NCBI GenBank assembly: GCA_049509515.1 | Contig: JBEKZV010000023.1 | Span: 12,798-76,797, forward strand | DNA from: JBEKCP01 sp049509515 | GTDB lineage: Bacteria > Planctomycetota > Planctomycetia > Pirellulales > Thermoguttaceae | Length of the DNA stretch: 64,000 nucleotides | Direction of reading: 5' to 3' | Part shown: in pieces, positions 33,755 through 43,078 of the stretch | How the letters are laid out: every line of letters begins with the position of its first letter | Numbering within the stretch: position 1 is the stretch's first letter | Position numbers and translations under genes: made by a program | The notes under the pieces: generated by a model | What the model saw: only the letters and a program-made list of their open reading frames with translations | The model's database searches: none | Told to the model about the DNA's origin: nothing

Positions 33755-36553
33755 ATGCCTATTTCATGGAACGAAATCCGCCAGAACGCCATCCGTTTCG
33801 CCGCCGACTGGGTAGGCGCCCGTAGCGAGAGGGCGGAAAAGCAAACCTTCTGGAACGAGTTCTTCGAGGTCTTCGGCATGCGCCGCCGGGCGCTGGCCTC
33901 CTTCGAGGAGCCGGTCCGGCAGATTTCGGGAACTTACGGCCGCATCGACCTGTTCTGGCGCGGGATGCTGCTGGTGGAGCACAAGAGCCGGGGCGAAAGT
34001 CTGGACAAGGCCGAGTCCCAAGCGTTCGCGTACATTCAAGACCTCCTGCGCGAAGGGCGGCAGGACGAGGCGCCGCGCTACGTGATTGTCTCCGATTTCG
34101 CCCGCATCGCCGTCCATGACCTGGAGCCGGAGGAACAGCGCCCGTTGCCGCTCTTCGCCGGACACCGGGTAGAGACTACCGAGTTCCCGCTCTCGGAGCT
34201 GCACCGCGAGGTCCACCACTTCGCGTTCATTGCGGGCTACCAGCAGCACCGGTTGCGGGACCACGACCCGATCAACCTCCGCGCCGTGGCGGTCATGGAC
34301 GAGCTGCACGGCGCGCTGGCGGCGGGCGGCTACTCCGGCCACGAGCTGGAGCGGTTCCTGGTGCGCATCCTATTCTGCCTTTTCGCCGAAGACACCGGTA
34401 TCTTCGAGCGCGAGACGTTCCGCCTGTATCTCGAGGATCGCACCAGGCCGGACGGCTCAGACTTGGGGCCCCAGCTCGCGCGGCTCTTTGACGTGTTGAA
34501 TACCCCCCCGGACAGGCGCCAGAGGAACCTTGACGAGGACCTGGCGGCGTTGCGTTACGTCAACGGGGATCTCTTCGCGGAGCGCCTGGGGTTTGCCGAC
34601 TTCAATCGCGACATGCGCAACCGCCTGTTGGCCTGCACGCGGTTCGACTGGTCGCAAATTTCGCCCGCAGTCTTTGGCTCGCTCTTTCAGGGGATAATGA
34701 AACCGCACGAGCGCCGCCAGATCGGCGGGCACTACACCAGCGAGCGCGACATACTCAAGGTCGTGCGATCTCTGTTTCTCGACGAGCTGCGGGAGGAGTT
34801 CGATCGCGTTAAGCGCGACAAGCGCCAGTTGAAGCAGTTTCACCAGAGGCTGGCGTGCCTTCGTTTCCTTGACCCCGCCTGTGGTTGCGGCAACTTCCTG
34901 GTCATCGCCTACCGGGAGCTTCGTTTACTGGAAATGGAGGTATTGCAAGCCCTGCACAGCGGGGGCCAGCGGCGCCTCGATACCCAAACCCTCCGCACCC
35001 TACCATTGGTCGACGTAGATGCGTTCTTCGGAATTGAGATCAGCGAGTGGCCCGCCCGCATTGCGGAGGTGGCGATGTGGCTGATGGACCACCAGATGAA
35101 CCTCCGCCTTTCGGAGGCCTTCGGCCAATACTACGTGCGGTTGCCCTTGACGAAATCTCCGACCATCGTCTGCGGCAACGCGCTGCGGCTGGACTGGAGG
35201 GAGATTCTGCCGCCGAGCAGGTGCAGCTATGTGCTCGGCAACCCGCCCTTTGTGGGCAAGAAAGCCCGCAACGCCGAGCAGCAAGCCGACATGGAAACGG
35301 TCTTCGGCGGGAACCGCGGAACGGGGGTCCTGGATTACGTCTGTTGCTGGTATGTCCGCGCCGCCCAATACGTCCAGCGAGGCAAAATACCGGTTGCCTT
35401 TGTCTCGACCAACTCGATCACGCAGGGCGAACAGCCCGGCGTGCTCTGGCCGCTCCTGCGGCAGTATGGCTTGAAAATCCATTTCGCGCACCGCACCTTC
35501 GCGTGGGAGAGCGAGGTACGGGGAAAGGCGCATGTCCACGTGGTCATTATCGGCTTCGGGGCTTTCGACAAGAATGGAAAGAGGATCTACGATTACGAGT
35601 CGAGCGGGGACGGGCCGATGGTCAGCCGGGTGACCAATATCAGCCCCTATCTGGTCGAGGGCAGCGACGTGGCCCTTGGGAATCGGGAGGCTCCAATCTG
35701 CGCGGTGCCGCGGATGCAATTTGGAAGTATGCCCAACGACGGTGGCAAGCTGGTCCTCTCCGACGAAGAAAAACAAGAATTGCTCGCGCGCGATCCGAAC
35801 TGCGCCCCCCTTATCCGCCCCTTGCTCAGCGCGCACGAGTACCTGCACGGCCAGGTCCGCTGGTGCCTTTGGCTTGAGAATGTACCTCCGCCGTTGATCG
35901 AGAACTCGCCCGAGGTGAAACGGAGGGTCGAAGCCGTTCGAGCCTACCGATCAGCGAGCACCCGCGCTACCACAAAGAAGCTCGCCGATTACCCGATGCT
36001 TTTCGGCGAAATCCGGCAGCCGCACTCGCGGTTCGTGCTCGTTCCCCGCGTTAGCTCCGAGAGCCGCCGCTACATCCCAATCAGCTACTTCGGGCCGACG
36101 TTCGTCCCGAGCGATACCTGCCTGTTCGTTGAGGGCGCCACTCCGTACGCCTTCGCGGTCATGTCCTCCGCAATGCACATGGCCTGGGTGCGGCAGGTCG
36201 CGGGGCGCCTCAAGTCCGACCTTCGTTACTCGAGCCGGATCGTCTACAACAACTACCCGTGGCCTGACCCGCCAGGCGATAAGCGGCGCTGGGGGGTCGA
36301 GGCGGCGGCGCGGGCCGTCCTTGAGGCACGTGCCGAACACCTGAAGGCGGGCATCACGCTGGCCGAACTTTACAACCCGCTGGCAATGCCGGCAGGGCTG
36401 ACCAAGGCCCATGCCCGCCTCGACCGGGCGGTGGATCGTTGCTACCGCGTGCAGCCGTTCACTTCCGACCGCCAGCGCGTCGAGTTTCTCTTCGCCTTGT
36501 ATGAGAAGATCACCGCCCCGATCCTTCCCACGCGCCGCAAACCACGGGGTTGA
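33755..36553 (+). CDS. MmeI-type single-chain restriction-modification enzyme (type IIL)
   Basis: At 932 residues this matches the length of MmeI (about 919). The N-terminus carries a PD-(D/E)xK nuclease site: D65, then nine residues, then E75-H-K77, the same D-x9-E-x-K spacing as in MmeI. A helical spacer follows. The methyltransferase domain has FLDPACGCGNF (motif I) near residue 370 and GNPPFVGK (motif IV, adenine-N6 type). The C-terminal third is the expected target-recognition domain, ending with a helical tail. The enzyme should cut DNA at a distance from an asymmetric site and methylate one strand. Both active sites look intact. The recognition sequence cannot be read. The tilS start follows 38 bp after the stop. 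Confidence 0.88.
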   Translation: MPISWNEIRQNAIRFAADWVGARSERAEKQTFWNEFFEVFGMRRRALASFEEPVRQISGTYGRIDLFWRGMLLVEHKSRGESLDKAESQAFAYIQDLLREGRQDEAPRYVIVSDFARIAVHDLEPEEQRPLPLFAGHRVETTEFPLSELHREVHHFAFIAGYQQHRLRDHDPINLRAVAVMDELHGALAAGGYSGHELERFLVRILFCLFAEDTGIFERETFRLYLEDRTRPDGSDLGPQLARLFDVLNTPPDRRQRNLDEDLAALRYVNGDLFAERLGFADFNRDMRNRLLACTRFDWSQISPAVFGSLFQGIMKPHERRQIGGHYTSERDILKVVRSLFLDELREEFDRVKRDKRQLKQFHQRLACLRFLDPACGCGNFLVIAYRELRLLEMEVLQALHSGGQRRLDTQTLRTLPLVDVDAFFGIEISEWPARIAEVAMWLMDHQMNLRLSEAFGQYYVRLPLTKSPTIVCGNALRLDWREILPPSRCSYVLGNPPFVGKKARNAEQQADMETVFGGNRGTGVLDYVCCWYVRAAQYVQRGKIPVAFVSTNSITQGEQPGVLWPLLRQYGLKIHFAHRTFAWESEVRGKAHVHVVIIGFGAFDKNGKRIYDYESSGDGPMVSRVTNISPYLVEGSDVALGNREAPICAVPRMQFGSMPNDGGKLVLSDEEKQELLARDPNCAPLIRPLLSAHEYLHGQVRWCLWLENVPPPLIENSPEVKRRVEAVRAYRSASTRATTKKLADYPMLFGEIRQPHSRFVLVPRVSSESRRYIPISYFGPTFVPSDTCLFVEGATPYAFAVMSSAMHMAWVRQVAGRLKSDLRYSSRIVYNNYPWPDPPGDKRRWGVEAAARAVLEARAEHLKAGITLAELYNPLAMPAGLTKAHARLDRAVDRCYRVQPFTSDRQRVEFLFALYEKITAPILPTRRKPRG

Positions 36554-36590
36554 ACAACCGCGGCGACGGCCCCCGCCCCGAGCGTCAAGA

Positions 36591-37601
36591 ATGTTCCGGC
36601 ATCGCGTGGAAACCCGGTTGGCATTCTCCTGGCCCCCGCCGGACTGGCGCGAGGTGACCGTCTTGTTGGCGGTCTCCGGCGGGGGCGATAGCGTGGCCTT
36701 GCTGCGGGCGATGGCAGCCCTGAAAACCGGCGGGCGAGGCCGGCTCCGCGTGGCCCACGCCAACCACCAGCTTCGCGGCGGCGAATCGGACGCCGACGAG
36801 ACCCTGGTGGTCGAGCTTTGCCGGCGGCTGGACATGCCCTGCGAGGTCAAACACTTGCCGATCGATCGAGTCGCGTGCCGTGGTCTGGGCCTGGAAGCGG
36901 TCGCCCGCCGGGCCCGCTACGCCTTTCTCCAGGACGCCGCCGGCCGCTCGGGCGCCCGGTACGTCGTCACCGCCCACACGGCCGACGACCAGGCCGAGAC
37001 CATCCTGCACCGCATCCTCCGCGGTACCGGCATCCGCGGGCTGGCCGGGATGGCCCGGGCGAGACCCCTGGGCCCGGCGACGCTCTTGCGGCCCTTGCTG
37101 GGCATCCGCCGGGCCGACTTGCTGAGGTATCTTGACGACCTGGGCCAACCCTACCGCCGCGACAGCAGCAATCGGGACCTGCGGTTCACGCGGAACCGCA
37201 TCCGCCACGAGCTCCTGCCGCGCCTCGCCGAGCGGTTCAACCCGAGCGTTGCGGAGGCACTCGTGCGGCTGGGCTCGCTGGCCGGCGAGGCGCAGGCCGC
37301 GCTGGACCGCTGGGCGGCCGATCTCGTCGATCGCCACGTTCGGCCCGCCGGCGGCACGGTGGTGCTGGATCGAGCCGGGCTGGCCTGCCAGCCGCGGTAC
37401 GTCGTGGGCGAGCTCATGATGGCCATTTGGCGGCGGCAGGGCTGGCCGATGCAGGCCATGGGTCTTGAAGAGTGGGACCTCTTGGCCGCGATGCTCCTGC
37501 CGCGCCCGGGGCCCCCGACCGAAACCGCCTGGAAGCACGTCTTCCCCGGCGGCGTCGAGGCCGAGATCACCGAGAGCGGAATGCGGTTGGCGCGGCGGTG
37601 A
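36591..37601 (+). CDS. tilS: tRNA(Ile)-lysidine synthase
   Basis: TilS (336 residues) adds lysine to the wobble cytidine of tRNA-Ile(CAU), which makes it read AUA. The PP-loop SGGGDSVALLRAM lies near residue 30. The N-type motifs HANHQLRGGESDADE, GLGLEAVARRARY and TAHTADDQAETILHRILRG follow, then NRDLRFTRNRIRHELLP. It is shorter than E. coli TilS because the C-terminal domains are reduced, as in many bacteria. The ATG at 36591 gives MFRHRVETRLAF. It follows the restriction-modification gene by 38 bp and may share its transcript. Confidence 0.93.
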   Translation: MFRHRVETRLAFSWPPPDWREVTVLLAVSGGGDSVALLRAMAALKTGGRGRLRVAHANHQLRGGESDADETLVVELCRRLDMPCEVKHLPIDRVACRGLGLEAVARRARYAFLQDAAGRSGARYVVTAHTADDQAETILHRILRGTGIRGLAGMARARPLGPATLLRPLLGIRRADLLRYLDDLGQPYRRDSSNRDLRFTRNRIRHELLPRLAERFNPSVAEALVRLGSLAGEAQAALDRWAADLVDRHVRPAGGTVVLDRAGLACQPRYVVGELMMAIWRRQGWPMQAMGLEEWDLLAAMLLPRPGPPTETAWKHVFPGGVEAEITESGMRLARR

Positions 37602-37684
37602 TTGGCGGTCGTGGTTCATTCGCCCCTTTCTCCCCCAGAGCGGCGACGCTAGAATAGGCAGGAGGATGAGCAGGGACAAGAGCC

Positions 37685-37948
37685 ATGAAGACTTATGACT
37701 TCAAAGTAATCCTGGCAGCGGAGACGGACATGAGCGAGGAGTTGGCCGACCGGCTCTTTGAGGCCGGCTGCGACGACGGTACGCCGGGGATGTGCTGCGG
37801 TGTCCCGGTGGTCGGCTTCAACCGGGAAGCAGACTGCCTTGAGTCGGCGATCCGCAGCGCCGTGGCCGATGTCCAGAAAGCCGGCTGCGTTGTCCAGCGG
37901 GTCCAGATCGAGCACGACTCGCCGCTGCTGTCCCCGGGCGCGGGTTAG
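37685..37948 (+). CDS. Small conserved-looking protein of unknown function
   Basis: This 87-residue soluble protein starts MKTYDFKVILAAETDMSEEL and has RLFEAGCDDGTPG and VGFNREADCLESAIRSAV. The alternating strand-helix pattern and the DD-G core recall a family of small proteins often seen next to regulators or toxin-antitoxin genes, but I cannot name it or assign a function. Five cysteines are present, no membrane segment. A possible -10 (TAGAAT) is at 37650-37655. It follows tilS by about 80 bp on the same strand. Confidence 0.6.
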   Translation: MKTYDFKVILAAETDMSEELADRLFEAGCDDGTPGMCCGVPVVGFNREADCLESAIRSAVADVQKAGCVVQRVQIEHDSPLLSPGAG

Positions 37949-38025
37949 TGTTTTCCGAATGGTCCTCCACATCTTATGCGGCTCGATCTGATCATCGTCA
38001 ACCTCAACAAGAAAGGGGATTTCAC

Positions 38026-38091
38026 ATGTCGCCAGGAGCGTTCAAGGGCATCGGCATCGGCTGCTTTGTTCTCTGCGCTATCCTGCTATAG
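38026..38091 (+). CDS. Possible 21-residue hydrophobic peptide
   Basis: ATG at 38026 has a strong GAAAGGGG box seven bases upstream and opens a 21-codon frame, MSPGAFKGIGIGCFVLCAILL, ending in TAG. The hydrophobic second half could cross a membrane, or it could be the surviving 5' end of a decayed larger gene. Nothing recognisable follows. It is too short for homology judgement. Confidence 0.3.
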   Translation: MSPGAFKGIGIGCFVLCAILL

Positions 38092-38203
38092 TATGCTTCG
38101 TGATGGGCGCGAAGAAAGGACCAGGCACCGCCTCACCGGGGGCAACGCCCCCCGCCTGAACAGGAAGCACGCCAGGTAGGCGGTGATTCCGTTTGGGGCG
38201 GGC

Positions 38204-39928
38204 CTACGAGCCCGGATCGCGGGCCGAGGGCTCGAGCGCCGGATAGATGCGATAATGGCCGGCCTGCTGGTAGGGCGTAGCGGCCAGGCCGAGCCGCGGG
38301 AGGGCCTCGGCCAGAGCGCGGTCGGGTACGGCCAACAGGTCGTCGGGGCCGAAAACGGTCGGCGGTTGGTCGGGGCCGAGCGAGAGCGACAACATTTGCC
38401 CCTCGCGAGTCTTGGATCGCAGATCGTGGTCCAGGTAGAACACCAGCGAGCCGATCCGCTCTTCCACCACAAACAGCCGGGGCGGCAGACGGCCGAGGCG
38501 GTTGAAGTAATCGGCCAAGTCCCGCGCAGACTGCCGTTGCGCCACCGGGGGCAGGGCGATCGTCAGGGCGACGGCGAACTGCGCAGCCATGCCCAGCGCG
38601 GCCCAAGCCCAGGCCGCCCGGGGACGCCCGGCGACCCAGCAGCCCAAGGGCATCAAGGCCGTCAGCCCGGCCAGGACGGCAATCGTCCAGGCGGGGCCGG
38701 AAAAGTGGACCGCCGTCTTGTGCTGGACCGCCCACAACAAGGCGGGCAGCACGATCGGGCCCGAGAGGCAGGAGCCCCACACGACGCCCGCCATCCACCG
38801 CCGGGCGGCCTGGCCCAACCGGCCGTCGATCAGCCGCGCCCAGGCCACGGCCGCCAGGATGGCCAGCGCCGGAAAGACCGGCCAGATGTACGTGACCATC
38901 TTCGAGTGCCCCAGCGAGAGGAATACCGTGCAGCCGATCAGCCAGGAGGCCAACAGCGTCAAAGGTTGACCGCCGCCGGCCGCAGCGGGAACCTTCGACC
39001 GCTGCTGCCGCCAGGCATCGCCCAACGCCGCCGGCACGTAGGCGATCCACGGCAGGCCGCCGACCAGCAGGGCGGGCAAGTAGTACCACCATCGGGCGCC
39101 GCCGTGCGGCTGCGTCGCGGTGGCAAAACCCAGCAGATGCCGCTCGATGAAAAAGTAGTGAAGGTATCCCGGCGAGCGATGCTCGACGGCAAGGTACCAG
39201 CCGGCGGCTGCTCCCGCGGCGACGGCCAAGGCCAGGGCCCCGCGGAGAGAGTGGGCCCAGCGGAGCCGCCGGGCCGCCACGAGGTAGCCGCCGTAGGCGA
39301 TGCCCACCAGCGCCACGCCGGCCAGCCCCTTCGTGAGGACGGCCAGGCCGAGGACGAGGCCGGCCAGGGCGGTCAGGAGCCAAGGATGAAGGATGAGGGA
39401 TTGGGGATTAGGGATTGGGGATTGGGGATTAGGGATTTTGGACTGGTCGGATTCCCAGAACAGCAAGAGCGCGAGGTTGACCCAGGGCACCAGGGCCACG
39501 TCGTGGGCGGCGGCCTGGGCCAGCGCGGCGGGCAGGATCGTGGTGGCGTAGCACACGCCGGCCACAAGGCCCATCCGGCGGTCGAACATCCGCCAGGCCA
39601 GCGCCGCGGTGGTCACGGCCCCGGCCAGGCCCAGCAACAAGCCGGGCAGCCGCACGGCCACTTCGGACATGCCCAGGAGCCCGAGCGACGCGGCCTCGCA
39701 CCAGAAGTAGAGGATCGGCTTGTCGAGGAAGGGCCGGCCGAACAGCCGCGGGACGACCCAATCGCCGCGGTCGAGCATCTCCTGGGCGATCGCGGCGTGC
39801 AGCCCCTCGTCCGGGTCCAGCAAGGGAACCCGCGGGGCCACGGCCAGCGGGTACACGAAGATCGCGGCCGCCACGAGGGTCGCCAGGGCCATTCCCGGCA
39901 GGAAGCTCCGCCACTGTGCTATTTTCAC
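38204..39928 (-). CDS. ArnT-like GT39 membrane glycosyltransferase
   Basis: This 574-residue integral membrane protein belongs to glycosyltransferase family 39 (the ArnT/PMT group), which uses polyprenyl-phosphate sugars to modify lipids or proteins outside the membrane. The first luminal loop holds the catalytic acidic motif LLDPDEGLHAA (near residue 38), followed by GDWVVPRLFGRPFLDKPILYFW, typical of ArnT. About eleven hydrophobic helices follow and a soluble C-terminal domain (from about residue 470). The start is GTG 39928, preceded by GGAGG. A short AATCCCC-type repeat adds residues 165-178 in frame. The GT2 enzyme at 4858 could supply its lipid-linked sugar donor (inference). Confidence 0.87.
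   Translation of the reverse strand: MKIAQWRSFLPGMALATLVAAAIFVYPLAVAPRVPLLDPDEGLHAAIAQEMLDRGDWVVPRLFGRPFLDKPILYFWCEAASLGLLGMSEVAVRLPGLLLGLAGAVTTAALAWRMFDRRMGLVAGVCYATTILPAALAQAAAHDVALVPWVNLALLLFWESDQSKIPNPQSPIPNPQSLILHPWLLTALAGLVLGLAVLTKGLAGVALVGIAYGGYLVAARRLRWAHSLRGALALAVAAGAAAGWYLAVEHRSPGYLHYFFIERHLLGFATATQPHGGARWWYYLPALLVGGLPWIAYVPAALGDAWRQQRSKVPAAAGGGQPLTLLASWLIGCTVFLSLGHSKMVTYIWPVFPALAILAAVAWARLIDGRLGQAARRWMAGVVWGSCLSGPIVLPALLWAVQHKTAVHFSGPAWTIAVLAGLTALMPLGCWVAGRPRAAWAWAALGMAAQFAVALTIALPPVAQRQSARDLADYFNRLGRLPPRLFVVEERIGSLVFYLDHDLRSKTREGQMLSLSLGPDQPPTVFGPDDLLAVPDRALAEALPRLGLAATPYQQAGHYRIYPALEPSARDPGS
39396..39437. repeat. GGGATTGGGGATTAGGG tract inside the ArnT-like gene
   Basis: The tract matches the AATCCCC tract at 429-456 in the opposite orientation. 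Read on the minus strand it adds IPNPQSPIPNPQSLI to the protein, between two hydrophobic segments, without breaking the frame. Confidence 0.75.
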
Positions 39929-40252
39929 GGCTGCCTCCAAGCGCTACGACGCCAGCTCCTAAAGCATCCTGAGAGTCACCACAAAGACACAAAGGCACGA
40001 AGGCGGCCGGAGGATTCGATCTTCAGAGATTCCAGACAATGATCGGCGAAGAAGTTTCACGCAAAGGCGCAGAGTCGCACAGACGCAAGATAGAAACAGA
40101 AAGTGTAAGGCGGGCGCAGCCCCGTCATCCTATTATTGTTCCTGTGCCTCTTTGCGTCTTTGCGCCTTTGCGTGAGACCTCCATGATCTCACCCCGGATA
40201 CTCGCGAGAACCTCGATCTTGTGTGTTCGTGGCCAACACGATCGCTCGGCTA
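39929..40252. other. Intergenic region dominated by a CACGCAAAGGCGC inverted repeat
   Basis: Between the ArnT-like gene and the isocitrate dehydrogenase gene no open frame looks coding. TTTCACGCAAAGGCGC at 40055-40070 pairs with the complementary GCGCCTTTGCGTGAG near 40162-40176, and more imperfect CTTTGCGTCTTTGCG sequence lies next to it. Promoters of the leftward ArnT-like gene are expected near its left end. Confidence 0.6.
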
Positions 40253-41356
<1,104 letters not shown>

Positions 41357-41516
41357 GCTGCTCCGGTCCTGCCCAATGCCTACCGTTAACCGAGAAACCC
41401 CACCACTTTACCACCACCCGCCGGGGTGAGCAAGGCCACTGCGGGGCCCGCACGTGCCGCGGCTTCGGGAAAGCAGGGCAACTGCCGACTCGATCCCGGC
41501 CGTGGCATTCTCGGTA

Positions 41517-41545
41517 TTGACATTATATCGGATCCGATATACACT
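41517..41545 (+). promoter_or_regulatory. higBA promoter with embedded 18-bp palindromic operator
   Basis: TTGACA (41517-41522) is followed after 17 bases by TACACT (41540-41545), a near-consensus promoter. The spacer and first bases of the -10 box form a perfect 18-bp palindrome, TATATCGGATCCGATATA, at 41524-41541. Its position means a bound repressor would block RNA polymerase, as expected for autoregulation by the HigA-like antitoxin or the toxin-antitoxin complex. The region is A/T-rich in a GC-rich setting. Confidence 0.8.
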
Positions 41546-41575
41546 TTAGTCGTCCCTGGGAGGGTTGATCGACAG

Positions 41576-41968
41576 ATGGCTAGGTCGCAAAGGGGCCAAG
41601 CCGAGGAGCAGACGCGGAAGCCTCTGGTTTGGTTGCACGGCGAGGTGAAGACGCCTCCGTTCACGGTTGGGGGCAGACAAGAAGCCGGAATGCTGCTCCG
41701 CTTCCTCCAGGAAGGCGAAAGGCTGGGAATGCCCCAGGCGGAAGCACTGCCCGACGTTGGGCCCCACTGTGGGGCCCTGCGTGTCAGGGACGCCGGCCAC
41801 AACTGGCGGATCATATACCGCATCGACACCGACGCGGTGCTCATCCTCGAAGTGTATCCGAAGAAGACGCGAAAGATTCCGGACGACGTAATCGAGCGGT
41901 GCAAGAACCGGCTCAAGCAGTACGACACGGTAGCCAAGGCGAGCAAGAAGAACAGCACCGGAAACTGA
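41576..41968 (+). CDS. higB: HigB-like toxin (RelE/Gp49 family)
   Basis: This 130-residue protein belongs to the Gp49/HigB branch of the RelE superfamily, which cleaves mRNA on the ribosome. Family features are GMLLRFLQEGERLGMPQAEALPD, then ALRVRDAGHNWRIIYRI, and VLILEVYPKKTRKIP near the C-terminus, where basic residues act. ATG 41576 lies 12 bases after GGGAGGG. The antitoxin gene follows after ten bases, in the toxin-first order typical of higBA. A strong promoter and palindromic operator are directly upstream. Confidence 0.86.
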   Translation: MARSQRGQAEEQTRKPLVWLHGEVKTPPFTVGGRQEAGMLLRFLQEGERLGMPQAEALPDVGPHCGALRVRDAGHNWRIIYRIDTDAVLILEVYPKKTRKIPDDVIERCKNRLKQYDTVAKASKKNSTGN

Positions 41969-41978
41969 GGTAAGAGCG

Positions 41979-42356
41979 ATGGACTCGGCAAAGCGCAAAG
42001 CATTACAGGCGGCAGGTTGGAAGACTGGCGATGCGGCGGATTTTCTGGAGATGGACGACGACGAGCGCCAGTTACTCAATGCGCGGGTTGAACTTGCGTT
42101 GGCAGTTCGCCGGCAACGCCAGGCCTGCCGCTTGTCACAGAGACAATTGGGGCTCAAGCTTAGGACGAGCCAGCCCCGAGTCGCCAAGATCGAGCGGGCC
42201 GCTGCGGATGTATCGCTGGACCAACTCGTGCGGGCTTTTGCGGCGGCGGGCGGTCGGCTTGTGGTGAAAGTTGCTGCGGCGAAACCGAAGAAGGGCAGAA
42301 CAGGCAGGAAGCCGGCCAACCGCGCCATGCGATTGGAGGCGGTGACTTCGGAATAA
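41979..42356 (+). CDS. higA: HigA-like XRE-family antitoxin
   Basis: This 125-residue DNA-binding protein has a helix-turn-helix of the Cro/CI type (about residues 45-98): RVELALAVRRQRQACRLSQRQL, then SQPRVAKIERAAADVSLDQLVRAF. The C-terminal tail is basic (AKPKKGRTGRKPANRAM). It is the partner of the HigB-like toxin ten bases upstream and is expected to bind the palindrome at 41524-41541. Its stop lies one base from the stop of the convergent unknown gene. Confidence 0.86.
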   Translation: MDSAKRKALQAAGWKTGDAADFLEMDDDERQLLNARVELALAVRRQRQACRLSQRQLGLKLRTSQPRVAKIERAAADVSLDQLVRAFAAAGGRLVVKVAAAKPKKGRTGRKPANRAMRLEAVTSE

Positions 42357-42357
42357 C

Positions 42358-42846
42358 TCATTCCCGCATGTGTTCGATGATCTGCATCGCCCGCAGGAAC
42401 GGATTGCAAAGGTCGCAGGTTTCGCGCTTCGCTACTGCGCGTAGCTCTTCCACTCTTTTCTTGTACTCTCCATTGATGACCAGTTCCAATCCCCTGATTT
42501 CGTGGAGGTGCGTCGTCAGGTAGCCGACGGGAACAACTGGCGACCAGAACATGTAGGTCACAGCGAACCCCTTAAGCTGGCTCCTGGCGTATTTCTTCTG
42601 CGCCTCGAACTTCTTCTTGATCTTTCTTATGGTCGCCTCATTATTCTTGTACAGAAGGCCCCTGATGTGCGTGGTCGCTTCGCACATGTACGCTTCCTTC
42701 TCATTCAACTTGATCGCTACCACGTCCATTTCCGGCAAGCCCGCCAATGTGCCGCCCGGAGACCTTGCGTTGTACGTTACGAAATCGCACTTCTTGATGT
42801 GTTGAAGATAAGCGCCAACGACGTACTCGCCTACCTCAGTACCCAT
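42358..42846 (-). CDS. Unknown protein, possible PD-(D/E)xK nuclease fold
   Basis: This 162-residue soluble protein starts MGTEVGEYVVGAYLQHIKKCDF. A strand-turn-strand layout with acidic residues (LPEMDVVAIKLNEKEAYMCEATTHI, starting near residue 38) is reminiscent of the PD-(D/E)xK nuclease core, though the final motif reads E-A-T and lacks the usual lysine. A helical basic region (IRKIKKKFEAQKKYARSQL) follows. The C-terminus has two cysteines (CDLC). I do not recognise the family and the fold idea is inference. It ends one base from higA, convergently, in a lower-GC accessory stretch. Confidence 0.55.
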   Translation of the reverse strand: MGTEVGEYVVGAYLQHIKKCDFVTYNARSPGGTLAGLPEMDVVAIKLNEKEAYMCEATTHIRGLLYKNNEATIRKIKKKFEAQKKYARSQLKGFAVTYMFWSPVVPVGYLTTHLHEIRGLELVINGEYKKRVEELRAVAKRETCDLCNPFLRAMQIIEHMRE

Positions 42847-43078
42847 GCGCTACCCCCTTCCGTTACACGTTCGTTGCCGTGGCATCATAGCACGCGGACG
42901 GCGGGAGGGCAAGGCGGCGGTGAGAAGCTCTGGGTCCGTCCGCACTTGGGCCGGGGGCGCTTCAAGCGGTGCTATCACCGGCGGCGGGGCGAGATGCGGT
43001 ACGCACACCCCGCGCGCAATCCGCCACACGGAGCGCGCCGGTTAAATTGCGGCGACAGCCACACGGGCCAGCCCAGGC

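Noticed and set aside
33789..33879. In-frame upstream starts (ATG 33792, TTG 33879) for the Agl23-like gene
   Set aside because: They lie within the divergent MmeI-type gene and upstream of the predicted promoter.
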